Positions 35,496-43,267 of a DNA stretch of 64,000 bases are shown in pieces. The DNA is taken from the NCBI RefSeq assembly GCF_011039175.1, contig NZ_JAAKEN010000002.1, positions 124,001-188,000 on the forward strand, read 5' to 3'. Within the stretch, counting starts at the first letter, position 1. Each line of letters opens with the position of its first letter. The notes under the pieces are model-generated. The model searched no databases, was not told where the DNA came from, and was given only the letters and a program-made list of their open reading frames with translations. Source of the DNA: Slackia sp. ZJ119. Its GTDB lineage: Bacteria > Actinomycetota > Coriobacteriia > Coriobacteriales > Eggerthellaceae. The position numbers were made by a program, and so were the translations under genes.

Positions 35496-37970
35496 CTAGC
35501 GGACCCAGAGGCCGGAGGCGTCGACGTAGTAGCCGCCGACCCACCTGCCCGCGGCCATGGCGCCGGAGCCGGGCTCGAGGTAGTACCAGGAGTTCGCAGA
35601 CGTCGGCACGCCCGTCGAGGCGTCCACGCGCTGCCAGCCCTCGAGCATGGCGCCGAACGTGCCGTCGTGCGCGGCGTTCAGGAGGTACCACGTGCCGGAG
35701 AGCTTCTGCCAGCCGGAGCGCATCGCGCCGGACCTGTTCAGGTAGTACCACTCGCCGCCGACCTTCTTCCAGCCGGTGGCCATGGAGCCCTCCGTGCCCT
35801 CGCCGGCGCCGTTGAGGTAGTACCACGCCCCGCCGTCCTTCTTCCAGCCCGTGTCCATCCTGCCGGACTTCCCGAGGTGGTACCACTCGCCGCCTACCTC
35901 CTGCCAGCCCGTGGCCATCTTGCCCGTGTCCTCGAGGTAGTACCAGTCGCCGTCCACTTCCTTCCAGCCGGTGTCCATCCTGCCGGACTCTTCCAGGTAG
36001 TACCACTCGCCCTCGACCTGGGCCCAGCCGGTCTGCATGGCCTCGTCCTCGAAGTAGTACCACTCTCCGTCCACTTCCTTCCAGCCCTCCTCGACCGGCT
36101 CGCCGGCCTCGACGTAGCCCCACTCGCCGCCTTCGGACTCGACCCAGCCCGAGCCCCCCTCGGGGACGGCGGGAGCGAGCTTGGGCGTCTCTTCGGACTG
36201 GACGTGGCCGCACACGCCGCAGGCGCGCTCGCGCAAGCCCGCGGCCTCCGTCGTGGCCTCCTTGACGACCTTCCAGTCGCCGTACGCGTGGGCGGCCTTT
36301 TCGAGCTCCGCGCCGCAGCCCTCGCAGACCTTCCAGTGGGCGTTGGCGTCGGACTGCCAGGCCTCGGAGGGCTTGTGGCCGAGCGCCGGGATCTCTTCCG
36401 TCTCGGTGGCGCCGCAGACGGAGCAGGAGCGGGCCTTCTCGCCGGGCTCCGTCTCGGTGGCCTCCTTGGTCACCGTCCACTCGCCGAAGGAGTGGGGAGC
36501 CTCCTCCAGCTCGGCGCCGCAGCCCTCGCAGACCTTCCAGTGGTCGTTGGCGTCGGACTTCCAGGCCTCGGAGGGTTTGTGTCCGAGCGCCGGCGTCTCC
36601 TGGGCCTCCTTCTCGCCGCAGACGGAGCAGGCGCGCTCCTGGGACCCGGGCTCGGTCTCGGTGGCCTCCTTGGTCGTCTTCCACTCGCCGAAGGCGTGCT
36701 CGCCGGTGGCGGGGATGGTGGAGCCGTAGCTTGCGACCTCCTTGCAGAAGTTGCAGACCGTGGTGCCGGTGTAGCCGTCAGACCCGCAGGTCGCGGAAGA
36801 CGCGCCCGAGGTCGTCTTGGGCGTGCCGGAGTGGGCGCACCGGTAGAGGCCGTCCGCGCCCCTCGGAATGTACTTGACCTTGTTGGTGTATTCGCCAGTC
36901 GGATCTATGCTGAAAGCACCGCCTGCAATACGATACGTAGCTTCCACGAAGCCTTCGTATTGACTGATCCCTTCGAGCTGGCTCAGGCCGACCAGCCCGG
37001 TGTAGGTGCCGCCGTCAATCACGATGTTTGCCTCGGGCTTCGGATCGTCCTCCCTCATAGAGTTGTCCGAAGACACCACGGCAAAGCCCAGACCAGTAGA
37101 ACCGTTGTTGTTTTGTGCAAAGCTGGGATCGAGGGTTGCCCTAACAGTGCAGTCGGTAAGAACCATGTTCGTGTACTTGCCCTCGATGCCGGTGGGGCCG
37201 GTAACGGTGCAGCGATCCATCTTGATATTGTTCATGCCCTGCACAGCATCGGCAGTGTTGACCTTGCTGCCCGAAACATAGACCGCGCTGGCGTAATCGG
37301 TTTCACTATCAAAAATGAGTGTTCCGTTATCCGCTTCGATGGTGCTGTCGGTCGCGGTCAGCTTGAAGCCGGCAGTGGTTCCATTGTGGTAGATCGCCCA
37401 GTAATCCCCCTTCACAGTGCAGCCCGTCAGCGTAAGAGTATTCTTAATGCCGTAATCCCAGATACCGCCTGCATTTTCTTTCGAGGAAACCTTGACATTT
37501 TCCAACGTAAGATGCATATCACTACATGTGCCCTTTTCAAAAGGTGTGCCCATGCGTACAGTGGCAGTGGCACCACCAGCTAGATCACCGTCCCTTACGG
37601 TAACTTTAGCCTTATCGTTAAGAAAAAGCGCATATTTCTCTGCCTCTGGGCAAGTAATTGTATGCTTGTTCAAATTCAGCGTGACGGTCTTGCCAGCAGG
37701 GATCACAACAGCTTCAGTCAAGTTGCTGGTAAGATTGATGGTGAATGTCTCGGTGCTGCTATAATTGGAGCTTGTAAAAACACTGCTAATCGATGTATAG
37801 GTTTTGCCTTCCCCAACTTCCACAACGACAGGATCCATTTGAGTCGCTGCTATCGGGACGGTACTTCCCACCGTTTCCGCCAAAGCAACCGCCGGGGTCA
37901 GGGAACTTGCCATGACGGCTGACAATAGAAACGCCATCGAGTTGCGTAGAACTGCTTTCCTTTTCTTCAT
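35496..37970 (-). CDS. Secreted beta-helix protein with zinc-ribbon-like and GW cell-wall-binding repeats
   Basis: 824 aa. Signal peptide (MKKRKAVLRN then hydrophobic core, cut near ALAETV). A parallel beta-helix-like domain (about residues 50-370) leads to three to four repeats of the type CSVCG...ETPALGHKPSEAWKSD, each with paired cysteines (about 385-590). Then come about eight choline-binding-like repeats (GWKEVDGEWYYLE) to the C-terminus. It is likely surface-attached and may bind host glycans or other cells. The 5' half is visibly lower in GC than the 3' half, suggesting a mosaic origin. GGAAGG precedes the ATG at 37970. Confidence 0.85.
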   Translation of the reverse strand: MKKRKAVLRNSMAFLLSAVMASSLTPAVALAETVGSTVPIAATQMDPVVVEVGEGKTYTSISSVFTSSNYSSTETFTINLTSNLTEAVVIPAGKTVTLNLNKHTITCPEAEKYALFLNDKAKVTVRDGDLAGGATATVRMGTPFEKGTCSDMHLTLENVKVSSKENAGGIWDYGIKNTLTLTGCTVKGDYWAIYHNGTTAGFKLTATDSTIEADNGTLIFDSETDYASAVYVSGSKVNTADAVQGMNNIKMDRCTVTGPTGIEGKYTNMVLTDCTVRATLDPSFAQNNNGSTGLGFAVVSSDNSMREDDPKPEANIVIDGGTYTGLVGLSQLEGISQYEGFVEATYRIAGGAFSIDPTGEYTNKVKYIPRGADGLYRCAHSGTPKTTSGASSATCGSDGYTGTTVCNFCKEVASYGSTIPATGEHAFGEWKTTKEATETEPGSQERACSVCGEKEAQETPALGHKPSEAWKSDANDHWKVCEGCGAELEEAPHSFGEWTVTKEATETEPGEKARSCSVCGATETEEIPALGHKPSEAWQSDANAHWKVCEGCGAELEKAAHAYGDWKVVKEATTEAAGLRERACGVCGHVQSEETPKLAPAVPEGGSGWVESEGGEWGYVEAGEPVEEGWKEVDGEWYYFEDEAMQTGWAQVEGEWYYLEESGRMDTGWKEVDGDWYYLEDTGKMATGWQEVGGEWYHLGKSGRMDTGWKKDGGAWYYLNGAGEGTEGSMATGWKKVGGEWYYLNRSGAMRSGWQKLSGTWYLLNAAHDGTFGAMLEGWQRVDASTGVPTSANSWYYLEPGSGAMAAGRWVGGYYVDASGLWVR

Positions 37971-38145
37971 AGAGAAGACCTTCCAAAGACACATATATTC
38001 TGCAAATCCGCCAATGATACATTGTAGCGATCATCGCATTTGGGAAGGTCTTTGATTATTTGTCAATTATTGCAAAAAATGTATTATTCATGACGCGACT
38101 TGACAAGACCGGAAAGGCACGTTGAAGCGCTTCCACTCGCCTTCT

Positions 38146-38616
38146 TTACGCGTTCATAAGGCGGCGGGACTCTTCTTGCAGGCGGTTCGACAGGTACGCC
38201 TGGCTGTCGCCCTTGTTCTCGACGCAGTCCAGCAGGCTTTCCATGGTGAGGCTTGCCATGAAGGCATCGAAGCTTTCCCCGATCAGGCCGTAGGCAAGCT
38301 TCACTTCCTCGACCATTTCGCTGCCCGCGCGGTCGGCGCGACGCTCGCGCGTCTGCTGGCGAGAATCCTCGTCGAGGGCGTTCATGACGTCGAGCACGCT
38401 GATCTCGCTGGGGTCTTTGGCCAGGCGATAGCCGCCGTGCTTGCCCGGGCGGGCCTCGATGATGCCGGCGTTGCGCAGCAGCTGGGCCAACTGGATGAGG
38501 TAGTCGCGCGGAATGGACATGTCCTCGGCGATGTCGCGCGACGAGCAGGTGGTTCCTTGCACAGCCAGGTACAGGATGGCCCGAATGCCGTAATCAGTGG
38601 ATGCCTTGAATTGCAC
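38146..38616 (-). CDS. Rrf2-family transcriptional regulator without the cluster cysteines
   Basis: 156 aa. Winged helix with the Rrf2 hallmarks DYGIRAILYLAVQ, DYLIQLAQLLRNAGII and the wing RPGKHGGYRLAKDPSEIS. The three Fe-S ligand cysteines of IscR-type members are absent from the 85-110 loop (SRQQTRERRADRAGSEM). It therefore probably does not sense through a cluster, or uses another ligand as CymR does. The start is GTG at 38616 with GAGGAGAC upstream. Its targets are unknown. Confidence 0.88.
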   Translation of the reverse strand: MQFKASTDYGIRAILYLAVQGTTCSSRDIAEDMSIPRDYLIQLAQLLRNAGIIEARPGKHGGYRLAKDPSEISVLDVMNALDEDSRQQTRERRADRAGSEMVEEVKLAYGLIGESFDAFMASLTMESLLDCVENKGDSQAYLSNRLQEESRRLMNA

Positions 38617-38789
38617 TGCTGTCTCCTCACTCGGATTCCCACGGTCAAATCGGGAAAAGCCGCTTGTTTCTTTGGTGAATAGACCGATGTCTCGTCCGCT
38701 CGAAAACGACACGATGGTGCAAATGCCGGGTTCCGGACGCATCCTTGCGAAGCCGAAACTTCAGGACGCGCGACACAAAGCTCTAAACG

Positions 38790-38808
38790 GGTAGAAAGTG
38801 TACCTACC
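38790..38808. promoter_or_regulatory. Interrupted palindrome upstream of the Rrf2 gene
   Basis: GGTAG (38790-38794) and CTACC (38803-38807) flank AAAGTGTAC, about 175 bp upstream of the Rrf2 start. It is a weak candidate operator. The rest of 38617-39230 shows no gene; it contains an AT-rich patch (38805-38960) and GC-rich hairpins. Confidence 0.25.
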
Positions 38809-39236
38809 GACACAGGATTATAGCAAGGTCATATATGCGTTCCTGGCCGTATCGAATGAAAATGGTTGCGCGTATGCCATCTCGGTGATTTCTCGTTGCC
38901 TTCCTGTCACCTAATGATCATCTTGTCCGTCATCGATTTGTAACTTGCTCGTCATTGTGTTGATTGTCACCCGTTGACCGCATCGCGTTGACGTGCGGCA
39001 ACGATCCCTGCCGTCCCGCCGGCAGCTTTGAGCATGCAGCGCATTGCAGCAATATTGCAACCGCGCTGAAACGCCGGCGTCGACAACCACGGGCATCCCG
39101 CAATTGCCTCCGTGGTTTATCCGGGCCCGCCTTCCTGGCTGGGTTTCGCCTGCCGCAGGCGGCTGTGACGCGGCAGCGAAGCTTTGGCTCCAGCCGAAGA
39201 AGGCCGGACCGGTTGGCTCGGCACGACGACGCATCA

Positions 39237-39346
39237 TGCGTGAGGGTCCCAGGCACCCGGCCTTGCCACTCCAGGCCCTCGTCACGTGCAAATGCACGCC
39301 TCCTCGGCCCTTCGCGGCAATTCCGAGCACCTGAGACCCTCACGCA
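39237..39346 (+). ncRNA. Candidate structured RNA, 110-nt rod-like hairpin
   Basis: A perfect 12-bp closing stem (39237-39248 TGCGTGAGGGTC with 39335-39346) is extended by CAGG/CCTG. Inside, TTGCC/GGCAA, GGCC/GGCC and an apical CGTGCA-AA-TGCACG (14 nt) line up as a rod with internal loops. It lies 77 bp upstream of the 5-formyltetrahydrofolate cyclo-ligase gene. In many bacteria 6S RNA precedes this gene, but this structure is shorter than typical 6S RNA, so identity is open. The strand is uncertain because the stem is symmetric. Confidence 0.5.
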
Positions 39347-39410
39347 CCAGCGCAGCCCCGTCGGCGCAACCGCCGTCCGACGGCTTCGGCGGACGCTCCG
39401 CGCACTGCGC

Positions 39411-39416
39411 TATACT
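39411..39416 (+). promoter_or_regulatory. -10 box giving a leaderless transcript
   Basis: TATACT lies 7 bp before the ATG at 39424, and no ribosome-binding site is present. This is the spacing expected for leaderless initiation, common in actinobacteria. Confidence 0.55.
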
Positions 39417-39423
39417 GCCGCCC

Positions 39424-40035
39424 ATGGATGCAAAAGCGACAGCCCGCAAGCGTGCCCTGGCAGCACGCGACGCCATTCCCGCTGCAGACCGCGCCGCCCG
39501 CAGCCAAGACGTGTGCCAGCGCCTGGCAAACCAGGTGCTGCGCAGCGCTGCGTACGGCAGCGCCTTGACCGTCGCGGTCTATGCCGCCATGCGCAGCGAA
39601 GTCGACCTGGGCGCCTTCATCCGCGCCCTGTACGCCGCAAACGCGCAGGTGTGCTTCCCCGTCATGGTGCCCAACCCGCAGCAGAACGCCGGCGAACGCT
39701 CCGTCATGGCGTTTTTCTCGGTGCCCGAGGGCCGCTACGCCACAGCGCGTGCCACGGTGCTGCGCTACCCGCTGCGCGTCTTCGACCCCGCAGCATTGGC
39801 ACAGCTCGGCCTTGCCCCCGTCGAGCCGAGCGCCTTCGACGCGGTCGCGGTGCCGCTCGTCGCCTTCGACGACGCCAACCGGCGCCTCGGCTACGGCGGC
39901 GGCAACTACGACCGCTTTCTTCCCCATCTTCGCAAGAGCTGCCAGGTCATCGGCGTAGCCTTCCGAGAGCAGCGGATGCCTCGCGTGCCGTGCGAGCCGC
40001 ACGACCTTCCGCTCGACTCCGTCATGGTCGGCTAG
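39424..40035 (+). CDS. 5-formyltetrahydrofolate cyclo-ligase
   Basis: 203 aa. Converts 5-formyl-THF to 5,10-methenyl-THF with ATP. The N-terminal RKRALAARDAIPAADRAARS, the substrate loop VCFPVMVP and the signature GYGGGNYDRFLPHL (nucleotide-binding Gly-rich loop) are diagnostic. The length is normal for the family. It appears leaderless: TATACT is 7 bp before the ATG. It ends 53 bp before the convergent ssb gene. Confidence 0.94.
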   Translation: MDAKATARKRALAARDAIPAADRAARSQDVCQRLANQVLRSAAYGSALTVAVYAAMRSEVDLGAFIRALYAANAQVCFPVMVPNPQQNAGERSVMAFFSVPEGRYATARATVLRYPLRVFDPAALAQLGLAPVEPSAFDAVAVPLVAFDDANRRLGYGGGNYDRFLPHLRKSCQVIGVAFREQRMPRVPCEPHDLPLDSVMVG

Positions 40036-40088
40036 CCCGCCCGAAAAGGCAGCGTTGCCGGACGTGCGCCGTGCAGCGTTGCAGCCAA

Positions 40089-40574
40089 CTAGCAGGAAGC
40101 AACGTCCCTTTCTGCTTCGGCAAAAGCCGCCAAATCGGCGTCGGCGTCTTCTCTGCCTGCAGCGCCGTACACGATCAGCGCGGCATCGCCCTGATCGTCG
40201 TCGGCTGCCGGCGCCGCCTGCGGCCGCGGCGGCGACACGTGCATCCCGCCAATAGGGTCCGCCACCACGATGCCCACCTTCGACCGCTTCCCGCCGTCTT
40301 TCGCCGTCCAGGCGTCGTAGGCCAGCGACCCGTCGATGATGGAGCACGTTGCCCCTTTCACCAGGGCGCCGCGCAGCCATTTCGCCTGGCGGTCAGACAT
40401 CCAGCAATTCACTTCGAAGAAATGCGCAACTGTTTCGTACTCGCCGTCGCCGCAGGGCCGTCTTGCATCCCACGCCAAGCCGAACGACGCGCAGGTCCTT
40501 TTGCCGCCGTTGACGTCGTGCCATTCGGCGTTGCGCGTAAGGTTTCCTTTGATCGAGACCGAATTGCCACGCAT
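40089..40574 (-). CDS. ssb: Single-stranded DNA-binding protein
   Basis: 161 aa OB-fold protein (SIKGNLTRNAEWHDV ... FFEVNCWMSDRQAKWLRGALVKGATCSIIDGSLAYDAW). The C-terminal tail is Ala/Asp-rich but does not end in the usual acidic-DIPF interaction peptide; it ends in RDVASC. This suggests an accessory SSB rather than the replication SSB, which would normally sit beside rpsF/rpsR. The ATG at 40574 has GAAGGAG upstream. Confidence 0.82.
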   Translation of the reverse strand: MRGNSVSIKGNLTRNAEWHDVNGGKRTCASFGLAWDARRPCGDGEYETVAHFFEVNCWMSDRQAKWLRGALVKGATCSIIDGSLAYDAWTAKDGGKRSKVGIVVADPIGGMHVSPPRPQAAPAADDDQGDAALIVYGAAGREDADADLAAFAEAERDVASC

Positions 40575-40976
40575 GACCGCTCCTTCCGTTGGGGATTCCA
40601 CGCGCGTTCGCGTGCCTATCAGGCGCATCTTAACAGGGAAACCTTTCACGGATTTCACCCGGATCTCTTTTTCGTCGCCATCGAATCTCGTCGGTTTACC
40701 AGGCCTTTCTTGCCGGATTCGACGTTGCGCCTCGCGCGGGTCCCGCGAATTCTCGCAGCGTTTCCACCGCCGAAGACGTGCCTTCTTGCCGGGGTGCAAC
40801 CGCTTTCTTCCGGGAATGCCGCCGCATTCTCGCCAATTTTTGATCACATGCACAAAAACGGCCCGACCAGGCCGCCCCGCTGCCTCTGCGAGAACGTCGC
40901 GCCCGGCGGCAAAACTCCGCTGGCACCCAATACGAACGCGAAAAATCCTTTCGTCACAAAACGTCCGCAAAAGGCT

Positions 40977-40982
40977 TATAAT
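40977..40982 (+). promoter_or_regulatory. -10 box of the lysine-riboswitch transcript
   Basis: A perfect TATAAT 11-12 bp before the aptamer's first paired bases, with a weak GTCACA-like -35. The transcript would begin right at the riboswitch. The region 40575-40970 between ssb and this promoter shows no gene. Confidence 0.6.
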
Positions 40983-40992
40983 GTTTGCCGTT

Positions 40993-41136
40993 TCGTGACA
41001 GAGGCGCGACGAGCCATCAGTAGCCCCGACAAAACGCCAGGAAGCGTGGGGTGAAAGGGGCCGTCGCCGAAAGACCGGGCCGGTTCCTGACGGTACGTGT
41101 CTTGGGGTGCAGGATAACATTCTGCACACTGTCGTT
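40993..41136 (+). promoter_or_regulatory. Lysine riboswitch (L-box)
   Basis: The core blocks AGAGGCGCGACGAGCC, CAGTAG, GTGAAAGGGG and CCGTCGCCGAAAGACCGG are the conserved LYS-element cores in order. The closing P1 stem is GACAG (40997-41001) with CTGTC (41129-41133). It lies 155 bp upstream of an NhaC-family carrier. Lysine riboswitches are known to control NhaC-type lysine transporters. Confidence 0.88.
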
Positions 41137-41290
41137 AGGAGAGTCCGATCAGCGCTATCGCCCCTGCCCGCGCAGGAGAAAGACAGCCCTGACCGGCCTT
41201 TTCCGCAACGGAGAGCTGTCATGGTTTCGCAGACGCACCATCTCCCCTGCCGAACCATGGCCAAGCAACTGCGCTTGAAAGGAGGAGGAG

Positions 41291-42859
41291 ATGGAGTTCG
41301 TCAACACATTCTGGGCACTTGTTCCGGCCATCGTGGCCATTGTGCTCGCGCTCATCACCAAGGAGGTGTACAGCTCGCTGTTCGTGGGCATCGTGGTGGG
41401 AGCGCTGCTGCTGACCGGGTTCGACCCCATCGGCACCCTCGACGCCATGATCAGCTTCGACTACATCCCCGCCGGCGGCACAGAAGAAGATGCCATGACC
41501 ACGGGCTTCATACCCGCCCTGGCCGACAGTTCGGGCATCTTCATCTTCTTGGTCATCTTGGGCATCATGGTCGCCCTCATCAACAAGACGGGCGCTTCGG
41601 CCGCCTTCGGGCAGTGGGCCGCCACCCATGTGAAGAGCCGCATCGGAGCGCAGCTGGCCACGTTCGCGCTCGGCGTGCTCATCTTCGTCGACGACTATTT
41701 CAACTGCCTGACGGTTGGTTCGGTCATGCGTCCCGTCACCGACGAGCAGAAGATCTCCCGCGCCAAGCTGGCCTACCTCATCGACGCGACCGCCGCCCCC
41801 GTGTGCATGATCGCGCCGGTGTCGTCGTGGGCCGCCGCCGTTTCCGGCGTGGCGTCCGACCTGAACGTCGACGGCATCCAGCTGTTCATCAGCGCCATCC
41901 CCTACAACTTCTATTCCCTGCTCACGCTCGTGTTCGTCGTGGTCATCGTCGTCATGGGCTTCGATTACGGCCCCATGGCGAAAAGCCAGCTGGAAGCGCT
42001 GCGCGGCCAGCTGGGCAGTCTGGATGACGACGAGCCGGCCGACAACACGAAGGCCCGCACGTTCGACATGGTCATCCCCGTCATCGTGCTCATCGTCTTC
42101 TGCATCGTCGGCATGCTTTACGTCGGCGGCTTCTGGGACGCCGAATCCGAGGGCTATCAGAACATCGTGCTGGCGTTCGGCGGCACGGACGCGTTCGTCG
42201 CGCTGCCTTGGGGCTCCCTCATCGCGCTCGTCTTCACCTTTATATATGTATGGTGCCGCCGCGTAGTGTCGTTCAAGACGTCGATGGACTGCATCGTCGA
42301 GGGCTTCAATTCCATGGTGCCCGCCATCCTCATCTTGGTGTTCGCGCTGACGCTGAAGAGCCTCACGTCCGCCCTGGGCGCCGCCGAGTTCGTGTCCGGC
42401 GTCATGGAAGGCGCCGCTGCGGGCCTGTTCGCCATGCTGCCGGCCATCATCTTCCTCGTCGCGTGCGGCCTGGCGTTCGCCACCGGCACAAGCTGGGGCA
42501 CGTTCGGCATCCTCATCCCCATCGTGCTGCCCATCTTCGCGACCGAGCCCGAGCTTTTGACCATCGGCATCTCCGCGTGCCTGGCGGGCGCCGTCGCAGG
42601 CGACCATTGCTCGCCCATTTCCGACACGACCATCATGGCGTCGGCCGGCGCGAACATGAACCACATCGAGCACGTGAACACCCAGCTGCCCTACGTGCTG
42701 ACCGTGGTCGTCATCTCGTTCGTGTGCTTCATCATCGCCGGCTTGGTGCGCAATCCCTGGATTTGCCTGGTCATCGGCGTGGCGCTGGTCATCGGCGCAC
42801 TCATCGTGCTGAAGAAGACCGTCGGCGTGAACGTGGCCGCGCAGGAGAACGCGCAGTAG
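41291..42859 (+). CDS. NhaC-family transporter, probable lysine importer
   Basis: 522 aa, about 11-12 helices, NhaC antiporter fold. Typical blocks are LADSSGIFIFLVILGIMVALINKTG, FVDDYFNCLTVGSVMRPVTD (the DDYFN motif), GTSWGTFGILIPIVLPI and AGDHCSPISDTTIMAS. The upstream lysine riboswitch indicates it is the LysW-type lysine transporter rather than a plain Na+/H+ antiporter. AAAGGAGGAGG precedes the ATG at 41291. A strong hairpin terminator follows at 43024. Confidence 0.88.
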   Translation: MEFVNTFWALVPAIVAIVLALITKEVYSSLFVGIVVGALLLTGFDPIGTLDAMISFDYIPAGGTEEDAMTTGFIPALADSSGIFIFLVILGIMVALINKTGASAAFGQWAATHVKSRIGAQLATFALGVLIFVDDYFNCLTVGSVMRPVTDEQKISRAKLAYLIDATAAPVCMIAPVSSWAAAVSGVASDLNVDGIQLFISAIPYNFYSLLTLVFVVVIVVMGFDYGPMAKSQLEALRGQLGSLDDDEPADNTKARTFDMVIPVIVLIVFCIVGMLYVGGFWDAESEGYQNIVLAFGGTDAFVALPWGSLIALVFTFIYVWCRRVVSFKTSMDCIVEGFNSMVPAILILVFALTLKSLTSALGAAEFVSGVMEGAAAGLFAMLPAIIFLVACGLAFATGTSWGTFGILIPIVLPIFATEPELLTIGISACLAGAVAGDHCSPISDTTIMASAGANMNHIEHVNTQLPYVLTVVVISFVCFIIAGLVRNPWICLVIGVALVIGALIVLKKTVGVNVAAQENAQ

Positions 42860-42889
42860 CGATCGTGCGAACGGACGCGGCTGTAAGGA

Positions 42890-43010
42890 CCGCAGAAAGC
42901 TCGTGAGGGCCGCAAAGCGAGACGGCTGCTGAAGCGGGCTCAAGCGGCTCGCGAGGGCCGCAGGACCCGCAAGGCGAAGCGGCTGTTGAAGCGAGCGTCA
43001 CGCAAAGCAG
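42890..43010. repeat. Two degenerate direct repeats after the NhaC gene
   Basis: Two imperfect copies of a ~48-bp unit starting GCTCGYGAGGGCCGCA and containing CGGCTGYTGAAGCG. It is non-coding gene-end sequence like other GC-rich repeats in this window. Confidence 0.5.
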
Positions 43011-43023
43011 AAGCGCTCGCAGA

Positions 43024-43059
43024 CGAGAAAGGCTCGGGATGATTCCCGAGCCTTTCTCG
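43024..43059. terminator. Bidirectional hairpin terminator
   Basis: CGAGAAAGGCTCGGGA pairs perfectly with TCCCGAGCCTTTCTCG around a 4-nt loop. Stem ends AAAGG/CCTTTCT provide U-rich runs in both directions, between the NhaC gene and the convergent GW-repeat gene. Confidence 0.75.
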
Positions 43060-43267
43060 TTGGTGCTGGTCAGCGATGTTGTGCAGCTGCACAACGATGG
43101 TAAGCCGGCCCGGCCCAGCGGCTGCGCGGGCCGGCGGGCGGCGCTAGACGACCGGTGGGCGCAGCGACCGCGAATCGCAGGCAAGCCGGCGCCGGCTTGC
43201 CTGCGTCGTCCGCCCGACTTCCGCCCGCTAGCGCGACCGCGTCCAGGCGCCGTCGGTCGGCGCATTC

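Noticed and set aside
39044-39334. A 96-codon frame across the rod-like RNA candidate.
   Set aside because: It has no ribosome-binding site and no recognisable domain. The strong symmetric pairing is better explained by a structured RNA.
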